Source of the DNA: Clostridium sp. 12(A) | GTDB lineage: Bacteria; Bacillota; Clostridia; Lachnospirales; Lachnospiraceae | Assembly (NCBI GenBank): GCA_000526575.1 | Contig: JAGI01000002.1 | Span: 2,279,501 to 2,343,500, forward strand | Reading direction: 5' to 3' | Length of the DNA stretch: 64,000 nucleotides | Shown here: piece by piece, positions 27,926-36,059 of the stretch | Layout: each line of letters begins with the position of its first letter | How positions within the stretch are numbered: position 1 is the first letter of the stretch | Translations under genes and position numbers: made by a program | Notes under the pieces: generated by a model | Seen by the model: only the letters and a program-made list of their open reading frames with translations | What the model was told of the DNA's origin: nothing | Database searches by the model: none

Positions 27926-28480
27926 ATGAATCAAAATACAAAAGCAGTGAAACGAAAAGGCTCTTACATAAACCAAAGGTCCAGAATAAAAAAATTGGCA
28001 CTAAGTGGTATGCTGGCTGCTGTTACCGTGGCGCTCTCCGGCTTTTCTATCCCCATCGGTGCCTCCAGATGCTTTCCCATTCAACATCTGGTCAATGTTA
28101 TGGCCGGAATATTCCTTGGCCCATTTTATGGGGTTTTGACCGCGTTTTGCACTTCCCTGATTCGCAATTTAATTGGTACCGGAAGCCTGCTGGCATTCCC
28201 AGGCAGTATGATAGGCGCTTTTCTTTCCGCTCTCCTGTTTCAAAAAACAGGCAAGCTTCTCTTTTCCTGTCTTGGAGAAATCGGAGGAACGGGCATCATT
28301 GGCGCACTGGTCTCCTATCCCCTGGCTGTCTTTTTTATGGGTAAGAATGTAGCAGTTTTCTTTTTTGTCGTTCCATTTTTATTGAGCACGGTGTGCGGGA
28401 CGCTGATGGCAGCTGCCTTATTCGAAATTTTCCGCCGTCTTGGCCTGGTTTCTCATCTTAACCGGCTGATCAAGGAATAG
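27926..28480 (+). CDS. thiW: ThiW, predicted thiazole uptake S-component
   Basis: 184 residues with about five hydrophobic helices after a basic N-terminus of about 25 residues. GASRCFPIQHLVNVMAGIFL (about 49-68) is the conserved ThiW signature. The family is an energy-coupling-factor substrate-binding component predicted, from its TPP-riboswitch association, to import the thiazole precursor hydroxyethylthiazole. The ATPase and T-component are not in the window and would be shared. Start after GGAGGAATTATC. Confidence 0.92.
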   Translation: MNQNTKAVKRKGSYINQRSRIKKLALSGMLAAVTVALSGFSIPIGASRCFPIQHLVNVMAGIFLGPFYGVLTAFCTSLIRNLIGTGSLLAFPGSMIGAFLSALLFQKTGKLLFSCLGEIGGTGIIGALVSYPLAVFFMGKNVAVFFFVVPFLLSTVCGTLMAAALFEIFRRLGLVSHLNRLIKE

Positions 28481-28499
28481 AAAGGAAGAGGATATTAAA

Positions 28500-29378
28500 A
28501 TGGAAATGAATCTGGAAGACTATACTGCTCTGCCACAGACAGTACGGGAAAAACACCCTTTGATCCATTGCATTACAAACTATGTCACAGCCAAGGACGT
28601 AGCCAATGTTGTTCTAGCCTGTGGCGGCTCTCCCATTATGGCAGACCATCCGGCAGAGGTTAAGGAAATGACCAGGCTCTCCGACTGCCTTCTTTTAAAT
28701 ATCGGAACTCCTAGAGAATCTACCCTGGACGTCATGATAGCGGCTGGTATGGAAGCAAATCGTTTGGGTATTCCCGTGATTCTTGACCCGGTTGGCATTG
28801 GAAGCACTCCCTTTCGAACAGAACTGATTCAGGAGCTGGTAAAGAAGGTGGTACCAACCGTAGTCCGTGGGAATGCTTCTGAAATCAAGACCCTTTTATC
28901 CAGTGTAACAAGGCAGCTTATAAATGAATCTTCAAATAATACTTCTCACCTCCCCAGGGGGGTGGACGCCTCAGGGGAAGATCAGATCACAGAAGATAAT
29001 GTATCTTCCTTTATAGAAGCAGCCAATCTCTTAAGCCATATTACATCAGCTGTAGTCGTCATGACAGGAGCCACGGATATTATCGCATATCACGATCAGA
29101 TCCGGCTGGTGAAAAATGGCTGCCCGGAGATGTCCCAAATCACAGGGAGTGGCTGTATGCTGGATGGTTTTCTTGCTGCTTATGCCGCTTCTTCCGCTAA
29201 AGTTTTTGAGGCAATGACTATCGCCACAGCAATCTACGGCTTATGCGGAGAAAACGCTGACAAAAAAACAAAGGAGTGTGGAGGAGGTAGCGGAAGCTTT
29301 CACCGTTATTTTATGGATGAAATCAATCTATCCTCCCATTCTCTAAAAAAAGGAGGACTTAGAATTGAACTTCCATAA
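28500..29378 (+). CDS. thiM: hydroxyethylthiazole kinase
   Basis: 292 residues, slightly longer than the usual 265-275. Ribokinase-like fold: HCITNYVTAKDVANVVLACG at the N-terminus, LDPVGIG (about 96-102), VVRGNASEIKTL, and the ATP-site SGSGCMLDGFLAAY motif (sequence TGSGCMLDGF). About 12 extra residues (TRQLINESSNNTSHLP) lie between NASEIKTL and the RGVDA segment. It phosphorylates salvaged thiazole alcohol and so matches ThiW. The 3' end overlaps thiE by 14 bases. Confidence 0.95.
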   Translation: MEMNLEDYTALPQTVREKHPLIHCITNYVTAKDVANVVLACGGSPIMADHPAEVKEMTRLSDCLLLNIGTPRESTLDVMIAAGMEANRLGIPVILDPVGIGSTPFRTELIQELVKKVVPTVVRGNASEIKTLLSSVTRQLINESSNNTSHLPRGVDASGEDQITEDNVSSFIEAANLLSHITSAVVVMTGATDIIAYHDQIRLVKNGCPEMSQITGSGCMLDGFLAAYAASSAKVFEAMTIATAIYGLCGENADKKTKECGGGSGSFHRYFMDEINLSSHSLKKGGLRIELP

Positions 29379-30006
29379 AGATATGCTACTTCTATATGCC
29401 GTCACAGATCAGGCCTATCGGGGGGAGAAAACTTTACTGGAGCAAGTTGAGGAGGCTTTAAGTTCTGGTATCACTCTGCTCCAGCTTCGGGAAAAGAATA
29501 TGGACAAAGAGGAGTTTTTAAAGGAAGCAAAAGCAGTTCGAGCCCTGACCCGTCACTATGGCATTCCCTTACTTATAAACGACGATGTGGATGTTGCTCT
29601 TGCTTGCGAAGCCGACGGAGTACATGTAGGGCAGGACGATATGTCTGCCAGTGAAGTCCGAAAAAGGATCGGTCCCGATAAAATTCTGGGAGTGACTGCA
29701 AAAACACCAGAGCAAGCCAGAAAGGCCTATGAAGACGGGGCGGACTATATCGGGGCAGGGGCCGTATTTCCAAGTCCCACAAAAGCAGATGCCCTTCCTA
29801 TGACTAGGGAACAGCTTTCTGCCATCTGCTCCGCCACCCCACTTCCGGTTACTGCCATAGGTGGTATCACCCTTAAAAATGTAACCAAATTACAGGGAAC
29901 TGGGATTGCCGGAATCTCTGTGGTCTCTGGCATCTTTGGGCAAGCAGATATTTCTGATGCAGTCCGTTCTTTAAAGGAAGAAGCCCGGAAGGTGGTGGCA
30001 TTATGA
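29365..30006 (+). CDS. thiE: thiamine-phosphate synthase
   Basis: 213 residues. The start is a TTG 8 bases after AGGAGG, inside the thiM 3' end; the first ATG is 18 bases further in and has no ribosome site. TIM-barrel motifs: LLQLREKNMDKEEF (about 34-47), LLINDDVDVALA, GVHVGQDDMSASEVR, YIGAGAVFPSPTKAD and AIGGI. It couples HMP-PP and thiazole phosphate to thiamine phosphate. Overlaps thiD by 4 bases. Confidence 0.96.
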   Translation: MNFHKDMLLLYAVTDQAYRGEKTLLEQVEEALSSGITLLQLREKNMDKEEFLKEAKAVRALTRHYGIPLLINDDVDVALACEADGVHVGQDDMSASEVRKRIGPDKILGVTAKTPEQARKAYEDGADYIGAGAVFPSPTKADALPMTREQLSAICSATPLPVTAIGGITLKNVTKLQGTGIAGISVVSGIFGQADISDAVRSLKEEARKVVAL

Positions 30007-30803
30007 GTTTTACCTTACCCTCAGTTTTAACCATCGCCGGTTCTGATCCCAGCGGAGGCGCTGGAATCCAGGCTGACTTAAAAACCATTGCTGCCCTGGG
30101 TCTTTACGGCTCCAGTGTTATCACTGCACTGACCGCACAGAATACAACCAGAGTCTATCAGGTAGAAGACGTGAGTATTCCCATGCTCAACGATCAATTG
30201 GAAGCAGTTCTGTCTGACATAACTCCTCAGGCAATTAAAATCGGTATGGCTGGCTCCTCTGCTTCTATTAAAGTGATAACGGATAATCTATCGAAGTTTC
30301 CTATGATTCCTGTTGTCTTAGATCCAGTTATGGTATCGACCAGCGGAGGAACTTTGTTTGAACAGAATGGCCTTAAGGATTTAACAGATAAACTCTTTCC
30401 CCTTGCTGCTTTGGTTACCCCCAATATTCCGGAAGCGCAGGTACTCTTATCCACAAAAAAGCCTCTCCTATCCAAAAACGACATGGAAGAGGCTGCAATG
30501 GAATTATGTAAAAAATACAAAACTGCCTTTCTATTAAAAGGGGGTCACAGCAGTATGGAGGCCAATGATGTGCTGTGCCAGAATGGAATCATTACCTGGT
30601 TTCATGGAAAACGGATAGAGACTTCAAACACCCATGGAACCGGGTGCACCTTATCTTCTGCCATTGCCTGCGGTCTTGCTATGAAAAAAGGTCTGGAAGA
30701 AAGTATATTACTTGCCAAGGAATATTTAACCGGGGCTTTAATGGCTGGGCTGGAGCTTGGAAATGGCAACGGCCCTATCTGGCATGGGTTTAAGGATACT
30801 TAA
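30003..30803 (+). CDS. thiD: hydroxymethylpyrimidine/phosphomethylpyrimidine kinase
   Basis: 266 residues. Begins VLTIAGSDPSGGAGIQADLK, the ThiD signature. VLDPVMVSTSGG (about 100-111) and the ATP-site THGTGCTLSSAIA (about 210-222) are intact. It makes HMP-PP from HMP or HMP-P for ThiE. It ends the thi operon, followed by a strong terminator. Start ATG overlaps the thiE stop. Confidence 0.97.
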   Translation: MSFTLPSVLTIAGSDPSGGAGIQADLKTIAALGLYGSSVITALTAQNTTRVYQVEDVSIPMLNDQLEAVLSDITPQAIKIGMAGSSASIKVITDNLSKFPMIPVVLDPVMVSTSGGTLFEQNGLKDLTDKLFPLAALVTPNIPEAQVLLSTKKPLLSKNDMEEAAMELCKKYKTAFLLKGGHSSMEANDVLCQNGIITWFHGKRIETSNTHGTGCTLSSAIACGLAMKKGLEESILLAKEYLTGALMAGLELGNGNGPIWHGFKDT

Positions 30804-30848
30804 GGCAGCCTTAACGGATATCCCTTACACCATCATGAAACAAAATGA

Positions 30849-30894
30849 AAAACAGCAAGAAATCTGGTTTATTTAGATTCCTTGCTGTTTTTAT
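30849..30894. terminator. bidirectional terminator between thiD and the stress oxidase gene
   Basis: AACAGCAAG-AATCT pairs with AGATT-CTTGCTGTT; Ts follow on the plus strand and a matching T run follows on the minus strand. It serves two converging units. Confidence 0.9.
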
Positions 30895-30903
30895 CTACCG
30901 CCA

Positions 30904-31320
30904 TTACACTTCAAAAGACTCTGAATGAAAGTTGCTATAATATCTGCCGTCTTTTGCCGTAAATTTAAGGACACAATAATCCGGGTCTGTCACGCCCTGA
31001 GGATAATACATGGTATCCCCATCTTTCCAGATCATCTTCTTGCTTTCCTCATCCTCTAATACCTCTACAGTACCTCTTAACATCACTCCACGGTAAAATC
31101 TGGTATCACAGAAGTAGATGCAGGCATTTGGACATTCTCTGTATTGGGATACCCGCATAGACGAGGTATTGGTGGTAAAATAAAATGTTTTGATTCCTTC
31201 CATCTTTCTGGGTGGAAGCATTGCCTTTGTGTTAGGAAATCCTTGTTCATCTATAGAACTGATAAATGAAACATTGCGCTTTTCAATGAAGCTTCCAATG
31301 GTTTTTTCAACATCTCTCAT
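30904..31320 (-). CDS. pyridoxamine 5'-phosphate oxidase-fold protein (general stress protein 26 type)
   Basis: 138 residues, single split-barrel FMN-binding domain. The segment NTKAMLPPRKMEGIKTFYFTT and CIYFCDTRFYRGVMLRGTVEV are the core strands; the C-terminus ends in YCVLKFTAKDGRYYSNF. Family members bind flavin or heme; the reaction is unknown. Start after AAGGAGG. The HxlR gene lies upstream on the same strand and may regulate it. Confidence 0.82.
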   Translation of the reverse strand: MRDVEKTIGSFIEKRNVSFISSIDEQGFPNTKAMLPPRKMEGIKTFYFTTNTSSMRVSQYRECPNACIYFCDTRFYRGVMLRGTVEVLEDEESKKMIWKDGDTMYYPQGVTDPDYCVLKFTAKDGRYYSNFHSESFEV

Positions 31321-31375
31321 ATTCCTGTCCTCCTTATATCATCAAGGATAAAACTGGAATAGAAATTTGTAAATT

Positions 31376-31393
31376 ACCCACTTTTTCGTGGGT
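31376..31393 (-). terminator. short hairpin between hxlR and the oxidase-fold gene
   Basis: ACCCAC pairs with GTGGGT around a GAAAAA loop on the minus strand. The following AATTTAC is a weak T tract. It could be a weak terminator or a regulator site. Confidence 0.35.
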
Positions 31394-31417
31394 ATCGAAA
31401 GCTCTGTAAACCTCTTC

Positions 31418-31756
31418 CTATGGAATATTTCCCATGTCTTCTTCCGTTAAAAGATCGGACCCAATTGCCTGCATAATTGTAATCGCCTCAAGCAGCTTCC
31501 TTCCCCGGTCGGTGAGAGAATACTGAACTTTTAATGGATAACCTTCAAAAGTCTCTTTTGTGATTAATCCAAAAGGAAGCAGTTCACTGATCTGTTCTAA
31601 AAGCATTTTCTGAGTAATTCCATTTATCTCTCGCTGAAGACGGGCTAAGGATAACGGTTCTTTCCCAAGCGTCCATAAAATAATCGGCTTCCATTTTCCC
31701 CTTATAATATCATGGGTCAATTCCAATGGACATGTATATTCCTTACGTATTTTCAT
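31418..31756 (-). CDS. HxlR family winged-helix regulator
   Basis: 112 residues, single HxlR domain. CPLELTHDIIRGKWKPIILW near the N-terminus (with the Cys used for redox sensing in some members), LQREINGITQKMLLEQISEL as the recognition helix region, and VQYSLTDRGRKLLEAI as the wing. HxlR proteins respond to thiol or aldehyde stress. It probably controls the downstream oxidase-fold gene and itself. Start after AAAAGGTGATGCG. Confidence 0.88.
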   Translation of the reverse strand: MKIRKEYTCPLELTHDIIRGKWKPIILWTLGKEPLSLARLQREINGITQKMLLEQISELLPFGLITKETFEGYPLKVQYSLTDRGRKLLEAITIMQAIGSDLLTEEDMGNIP

Positions 31757-31812
31757 CGCATCACCTTTTCATGATTTTAGAAGTTTACGAACATCATATC
31801 ATACTCAAATAT

Positions 31813-31860
31813 AAAAATATAGCAATGGTTCTGACTTATCAGCACTCATTGCTATATTTT
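31813..31860 (-). terminator. terminator of lacZ
   Basis: AAATATAGCAATG pairs with CATTGCTATATTT, with an inner CTGA-TAAG-TCAG stem; Ts follow on the minus strand. It starts 11 bases after the lacZ stop codon. Confidence 0.88.
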
Positions 31861-31870
31861 ATATTTCAAC

Positions 31871-34800
31871 TTATTTTATGGTTTCATTCTTTTCTGGAAC
31901 CAGCCTTATATCAAATGTAAATTCTTCTTCCTCAAATATATACTCTTTTCTTAAATCTGGTCCACAGCTTTCAGAGCCAATGCCGTTTTGACGATAATCC
32001 AGACAAAGGACTGTACTGCCTGACGGAACCAGCTCAAAGTTATGAGCTTTATTCGTCAGCTCCTCCTGAGTATATATGGAGGTATTAAAGGAAAATGGCT
32101 GTAAGGATACAGCTGACAAATGGTTCCTGCCACCTGATACCGTCACATAATCACAGTCTCCTCTGCTTCCATTCTCCTGTGGACGCAGATAATCTTCATG
32201 CATTTCCGACACATGATTATGGAACAGCCCGTGATAGCTGGCTCTCTTTTTATCCGCATAATTTTCAAATGGACCCATTCCGTAATAGGTTACCTGATCC
32301 ATTTCTTTTGGAAGGAAAAGGCGAAGGCCAAATCTTGGAAGCTCAGGGAACTCCCCGTCTTTTTTAACGTCCAGCTTCACATCAACGGCTCCTGTTTGCC
32401 AGATCGTCCACAGAGCATCGATATTCATCATTCTCTGCACTGGTGCCGCAGTGATTGACATTACGGTTTTAATTTCTACCCTGTCATTCTTGACCTCAAC
32501 AGCAGTTTCATAAGCTCTTGATATGGCCTTATGATAATGTGCTTCCATCCAGGCTTTTTTAATGTCACTGTCATTATCCGTCGGTGCTCTCCAGATATTT
32601 ATTTCCATGGGGCGGTCTAAAAGACTTCCATTTTCAAAAAACATATCTTTAAAGCAACCGGTAAATTTATGATAGGTATAGGAAAAATTCATACCCGATA
32701 CCGTCAGATAACGGTCATCTTCTTCTAATTTAAAATCATTTTTTAAATCTGCAGTTTCTGACGGATTTTCTAAGAGTCCTGCTGCCGTCCTATTTCTTCC
32801 GTCTTTATTTTCCAGAAGAATCTCATCAAAGCCTAACATACTTCCTGATTTTAAGAATGCAGATTCATTTCTTAGGAGGTAATTTATCTTTAAATAACAT
32901 TTGCCAGCTTCTGGTACAGCAACAGGCATCACTAGCTTACCTTCTTCATGAGGACGGATATCTTCCACTGCTTCATCAGAAAGTACTCCTGTATCAATGA
33001 CAATTCCATCGCAGGTGACCTCATAAGAAAGGCGGACATAATCCTTAAGACTTAAGAAATCCATATAGTTATGGAGCACTAATTCCTTTGTCTTCTGGTC
33101 AAAAGATACCATTCTTAATGGACGGTACACGTTCTTAAATTCCTTAAGCCCTGTATGGGGCCTGCGGCCTGGGTACACCAGTCCGTCCATACAAAAATTA
33201 CCGTCATGAGGGTATTCTCCATGATCACCGCCATAGAGATACATGGGCTTTCCATCGGTATTTCTTCCCTGGTAAATGGCATGGTCACACCATTCCCACA
33301 CAAATCCCCCGCACACCTCATCGTGCTGTTCAAATACCTGAAAATAATCTTCCAGATCCCCAGGTCCATTGCCCATGGCATGGCTGTATTCACAGAGAAT
33401 AAACGGCTTTCCAGATTTTCGTTCTACAAATTCATGTATCTCCTCCAGGCTCGGATACATACGGCTGTATAAATCAAGGTTGGAGAAATCATATTCTTTA
33501 CTCAGAACCCGGTAACGAGCGCCTTCATAGTGGGTCAGCCTTGTGGGGTCAAATTCCTTCGTCCATTTAAGAGCAGCCTCAAAGGTGCAGCCATAAGCGC
33601 ATTCATTTCCCATGGACCAGATGACAACAGAGGTACGGTTCTTATCCCGCTCTACCAAAAGCTGGGCACGGTCCACCGTTGCTTTAGTAAACTCTGGATT
33701 ATCAGAAATGGCTCTGTTCCAGCGGTCTCTCCAAACTTCTGTGGCGCGGTTTTTCATGTATACATAGGCCGTTCCATGGCTTTCATTATCCGCCTCATCA
33801 ATGACGTAAAAGCCGTATTCATCACAAAGCTGATAAAACTGTGGGGCATTGGGATAATGGCTGGTACGGATGGCATTGACATTATGCTCTTTCATTACCT
33901 TCATATCTTTTTTCATCTGGGAAAGGCTGATGGCAAAGCCTGTCACCGGATCGCTGTCGTGGCGGTTAACCCCGTGGAATTTAATATTCTGGCCATTAAA
34001 ATAGATTACTCCATTTTTGATAGAAATTTCTCTGATTCCCAACCGGTCTACAATGACCTCATTTTGGGTCTCCAAAATAATGGTATATAAATAAGGGTTC
34101 TCCGCATTCCAAAGAACTGGTTCTTCTATGGTAAGATCCAGTTTTCCACCATCTAAATACCCTTCCATACCAGATATTACATTTCCGCTTTTATCAAGTA
34201 CTGTAATTTTTACAGGAACCTCATTTCCAGTAAAGGTCACCTCTCCTGTGATGTGAGCCTTTCCATCTTTACAGGCGGTTTTTAAGAAATAATCAAAGAT
34301 TCCTTCCTCTGGTCGCTTTAATAAATATACATCACGGAAAATTCCGGTCATACGGAATTTATCCTGATCCTCCAGATAGCTTCCGTCACACCATTTTAAA
34401 ACAAGAACGGAAAGTGTATTTTCACCCTCTCTGATCAGCCCTGTTACATCAAACTCACTGGTTCCATGGGAAACCTGGCTGTATCCTGCATAGCTGCCAT
34501 TTAACCAGACATAGAAGCAGGAATCCACGCCTTCAAAATTTAAAAATGCTTTTGGAGCATTGGCATCTCTTTCATATACAAAGTGATGAACGTAAGCGCC
34601 GCAAGGATTTTCTGCCGGTACATAGGGTGGGTCCATGGGGAATGGGTACCTGGTGTTGGTGTACTGGTGCTTATCATAGCCGTAATTTTGGAAGCATCCC
34701 GGAACCGGAATCTCTCCAAAGCTTTCGGTATTATAGTCTTCAAGGAAAAATTCTTCTTTTACATCATAAATGCTGTCAAAATATTTAAATTTCCAGGTAT

Positions 34801-34945
34801 CGTTTAAAAGCTGAAAGCGGTCGGAATTTTCTCTCTGCGAAACTAGATCAAAGCGTGCCATGGAAGCCGGGATATAGTAAGCTCTGTTTGGCATGGTGTT
34901 TTCATGGAGCAGATGCAGATTTTCATAGTGCTTGGGGACGATCAT
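31871..34945 (-). CDS. lacZ: beta-galactosidase, GH2 family
   Basis: 1024 residues, the long LacZ architecture: sugar-binding jelly roll (about 40-215), two immunoglobulin-like domains around the TIM barrel (about 300-610), and a C-terminal beta-sandwich (about 740-1020). The acid/base is in WSMGNECAYG (about 445) and the nucleophile in LCEYSHAMGNGPGD (about 517). No signal peptide, so it acts in the cytoplasm on lactose or other beta-galactosides. No permease is adjacent, so uptake must be encoded elsewhere. Start follows GGAGGTAGAAACC. Confidence 0.96.
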   Translation of the reverse strand: MIVPKHYENLHLLHENTMPNRAYYIPASMARFDLVSQRENSDRFQLLNDTWKFKYFDSIYDVKEEFFLEDYNTESFGEIPVPGCFQNYGYDKHQYTNTRYPFPMDPPYVPAENPCGAYVHHFVYERDANAPKAFLNFEGVDSCFYVWLNGSYAGYSQVSHGTSEFDVTGLIREGENTLSVLVLKWCDGSYLEDQDKFRMTGIFRDVYLLKRPEEGIFDYFLKTACKDGKAHITGEVTFTGNEVPVKITVLDKSGNVISGMEGYLDGGKLDLTIEEPVLWNAENPYLYTIILETQNEVIVDRLGIREISIKNGVIYFNGQNIKFHGVNRHDSDPVTGFAISLSQMKKDMKVMKEHNVNAIRTSHYPNAPQFYQLCDEYGFYVIDEADNESHGTAYVYMKNRATEVWRDRWNRAISDNPEFTKATVDRAQLLVERDKNRTSVVIWSMGNECAYGCTFEAALKWTKEFDPTRLTHYEGARYRVLSKEYDFSNLDLYSRMYPSLEEIHEFVERKSGKPFILCEYSHAMGNGPGDLEDYFQVFEQHDEVCGGFVWEWCDHAIYQGRNTDGKPMYLYGGDHGEYPHDGNFCMDGLVYPGRRPHTGLKEFKNVYRPLRMVSFDQKTKELVLHNYMDFLSLKDYVRLSYEVTCDGIVIDTGVLSDEAVEDIRPHEEGKLVMPVAVPEAGKCYLKINYLLRNESAFLKSGSMLGFDEILLENKDGRNRTAAGLLENPSETADLKNDFKLEEDDRYLTVSGMNFSYTYHKFTGCFKDMFFENGSLLDRPMEINIWRAPTDNDSDIKKAWMEAHYHKAISRAYETAVEVKNDRVEIKTVMSITAAPVQRMMNIDALWTIWQTGAVDVKLDVKKDGEFPELPRFGLRLFLPKEMDQVTYYGMGPFENYADKKRASYHGLFHNHVSEMHEDYLRPQENGSRGDCDYVTVSGGRNHLSAVSLQPFSFNTSIYTQEELTNKAHNFELVPSGSTVLCLDYRQNGIGSESCGPDLRKEYIFEEEEFTFDIRLVPEKNETIK

Positions 34946-34977
34946 GGTTTCTACCTCCTAATATTTCTATATAGTCT

Positions 34978-35005
34978 ATTATAGAATGAACCAGATGAAA
35001 ATCCA
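34978..35005 (-). promoter_or_regulatory. likely lacZ promoter
   Basis: On the minus strand TGGATT, 16-base spacer, perfect TATAAT, about 30 bases before the start codon. The -35 box is weak, so an activator may be needed. The 260 bases between this promoter and the opposing one at 35265 are AT-rich, with no open frame; an inverted repeat AATGAT...ATCATT at about 35034-35058 is a possible operator. Confidence 0.55.
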
Positions 35006-35264
35006 TATCATTGATTAGCCAATATATGCACAAAATGATACGGTTACTATTAATCATTCCCATTATCGTGTAGCTTTTCACCTGGAATTTTAATTAAAAA
35101 AGCTGGTTTTAAAATGAGTCAACTGGCTTATTCATATTTTTTTTGATCGTAATTCATAGAATCAATTTCATTGACAAAGGGAATAATACAAACGAACTGA
35201 TTTCAATTTATAATAAGTTTCGCTTCTCATAACACAGAATTTATAAATTTTTATTTTGAGTTTA

Positions 35265-35294
35265 TTGACACTTTTTACCAAATCATGCTATAAA
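35265..35294 (+). promoter_or_regulatory. promoter of the small stress-protein genes
   Basis: TTGACA (35265), 18-base spacer, TATAAA (35289); 36 bases upstream of the first start codon. Confidence 0.7.
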
Positions 35295-35330
35295 TTAGTT
35301 AATTAATCAATTAAGAAACGAGGTGATTCA

Positions 35331-35579
35331 ATGGGAATTATCGGCTGGATTATTATAGGTGCTTTAGCAGGCTGGCTTGCAAGCATGGTGACAGGAAATG
35401 ATAAAAAGATGGGCGCATTCGCAAATATATGCGTCGGTATCATCGGTGGCTTTCTGGGTGGATTTATTATGAATCTGCTAGGAGGAGCTGGCGTTACCGG
35501 ATTTAATCTTTGGAGTCTTTTAGTAGCCTTTATAGGTTCTTGTGTTTTATTGTTTATTGTTAATAAAATCCGAAAATAA
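35331..35579 (+). CDS. GlsB/YeaQ/YmgE family membrane protein
   Basis: 82 residues with three hydrophobic segments rich in glycine. IIGWIIIGALAGWLASMVTG at the N-terminus and GIIGGFLGGFI in the middle are the family signature (transglycosylase-associated, formerly). Members are induced by stress and are often next to CsbD or Gls24 genes, as here. No enzyme activity is established. Start after ACGAGGTGATTCA. Confidence 0.9.
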   Translation: MGIIGWIIIGALAGWLASMVTGNDKKMGAFANICVGIIGGFLGGFIMNLLGGAGVTGFNLWSLLVAFIGSCVLLFIVNKIRK

Positions 35580-35704
35580 AAACAATAGCTGGTAAAAGTC
35601 TTTAAAGGAAAAATGACTGGGTGTCTTTATTGGTAAGACATCTAAGTTTAAAAATATATGTTTGTAAACTTGAGAATAAATTTATAAATAAGGAGGCGTT
35701 ATTT

Positions 35705-35947
35705 ATGAACAATTCAGTAAAAGGTAAAATAGATAAAGCAGTGGGCAGCGTGAAGGAAAATATCGGTAAATCCATAGAATCTGAACAGCTGGAATTGGAT
35801 GGAAAACTGCAGAAACTTGCTGGCGAGGCCAGGGAGAAGGCGGAAGAAACTAAGAAAAAAGCTGCCAGAATCGGTGAAGATATTAAGGAAAGTATTGCTG
35901 AGAAGGCGAATGACTTGATTGATTCGGTCAAGAAAGATAAACAGTAA
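35705..35947 (+). CDS. CsbD-like stress protein
   Basis: 80 residues from an ATG after TAAGGAGGCG; a longer in-frame opening upstream has no ribosome site. The protein is highly charged and helical, with KGKIDKAVGSVKENIGK matching the CsbD/YjbJ repeat, then an Ala/Glu/Lys-rich helix. CsbD is part of the general stress response in Bacillus; its molecular role is unknown. Probably co-transcribed with the GlsB gene 125 bases upstream. Confidence 0.85.
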   Translation: MNNSVKGKIDKAVGSVKENIGKSIESEQLELDGKLQKLAGEAREKAEETKKKAARIGEDIKESIAEKANDLIDSVKKDKQ

Positions 35948-35986
35948 TGTTTGATACCATTTATGAAAAATAACTATTAATATATT

Positions 35987-36024
35987 AAAAGACCCACTAT
36001 TTGAAACAGACAATAGTCGGTCTT
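35987..36024. terminator. terminator between csbD-like gene and tail fibre gene
   Basis: AAAGACC-ACTATT pairs with AATAGT-GGTCTTT; followed by TTATTTATT on plus and TTAATATATT on minus. It likely ends both converging units. Confidence 0.82.
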
Positions 36025-36059
36025 TTATTTATTATATTTTAATTTTACTAAAATTTATC

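Noticed and set aside
35620-35640. GTGTCTT...AAGACA hairpin between the GlsB and CsbD genes resembling the tail-switch operator
   Set aside because: The spacing is 7 bases instead of 3, and it lies far from the switch; most likely a chance hairpin.
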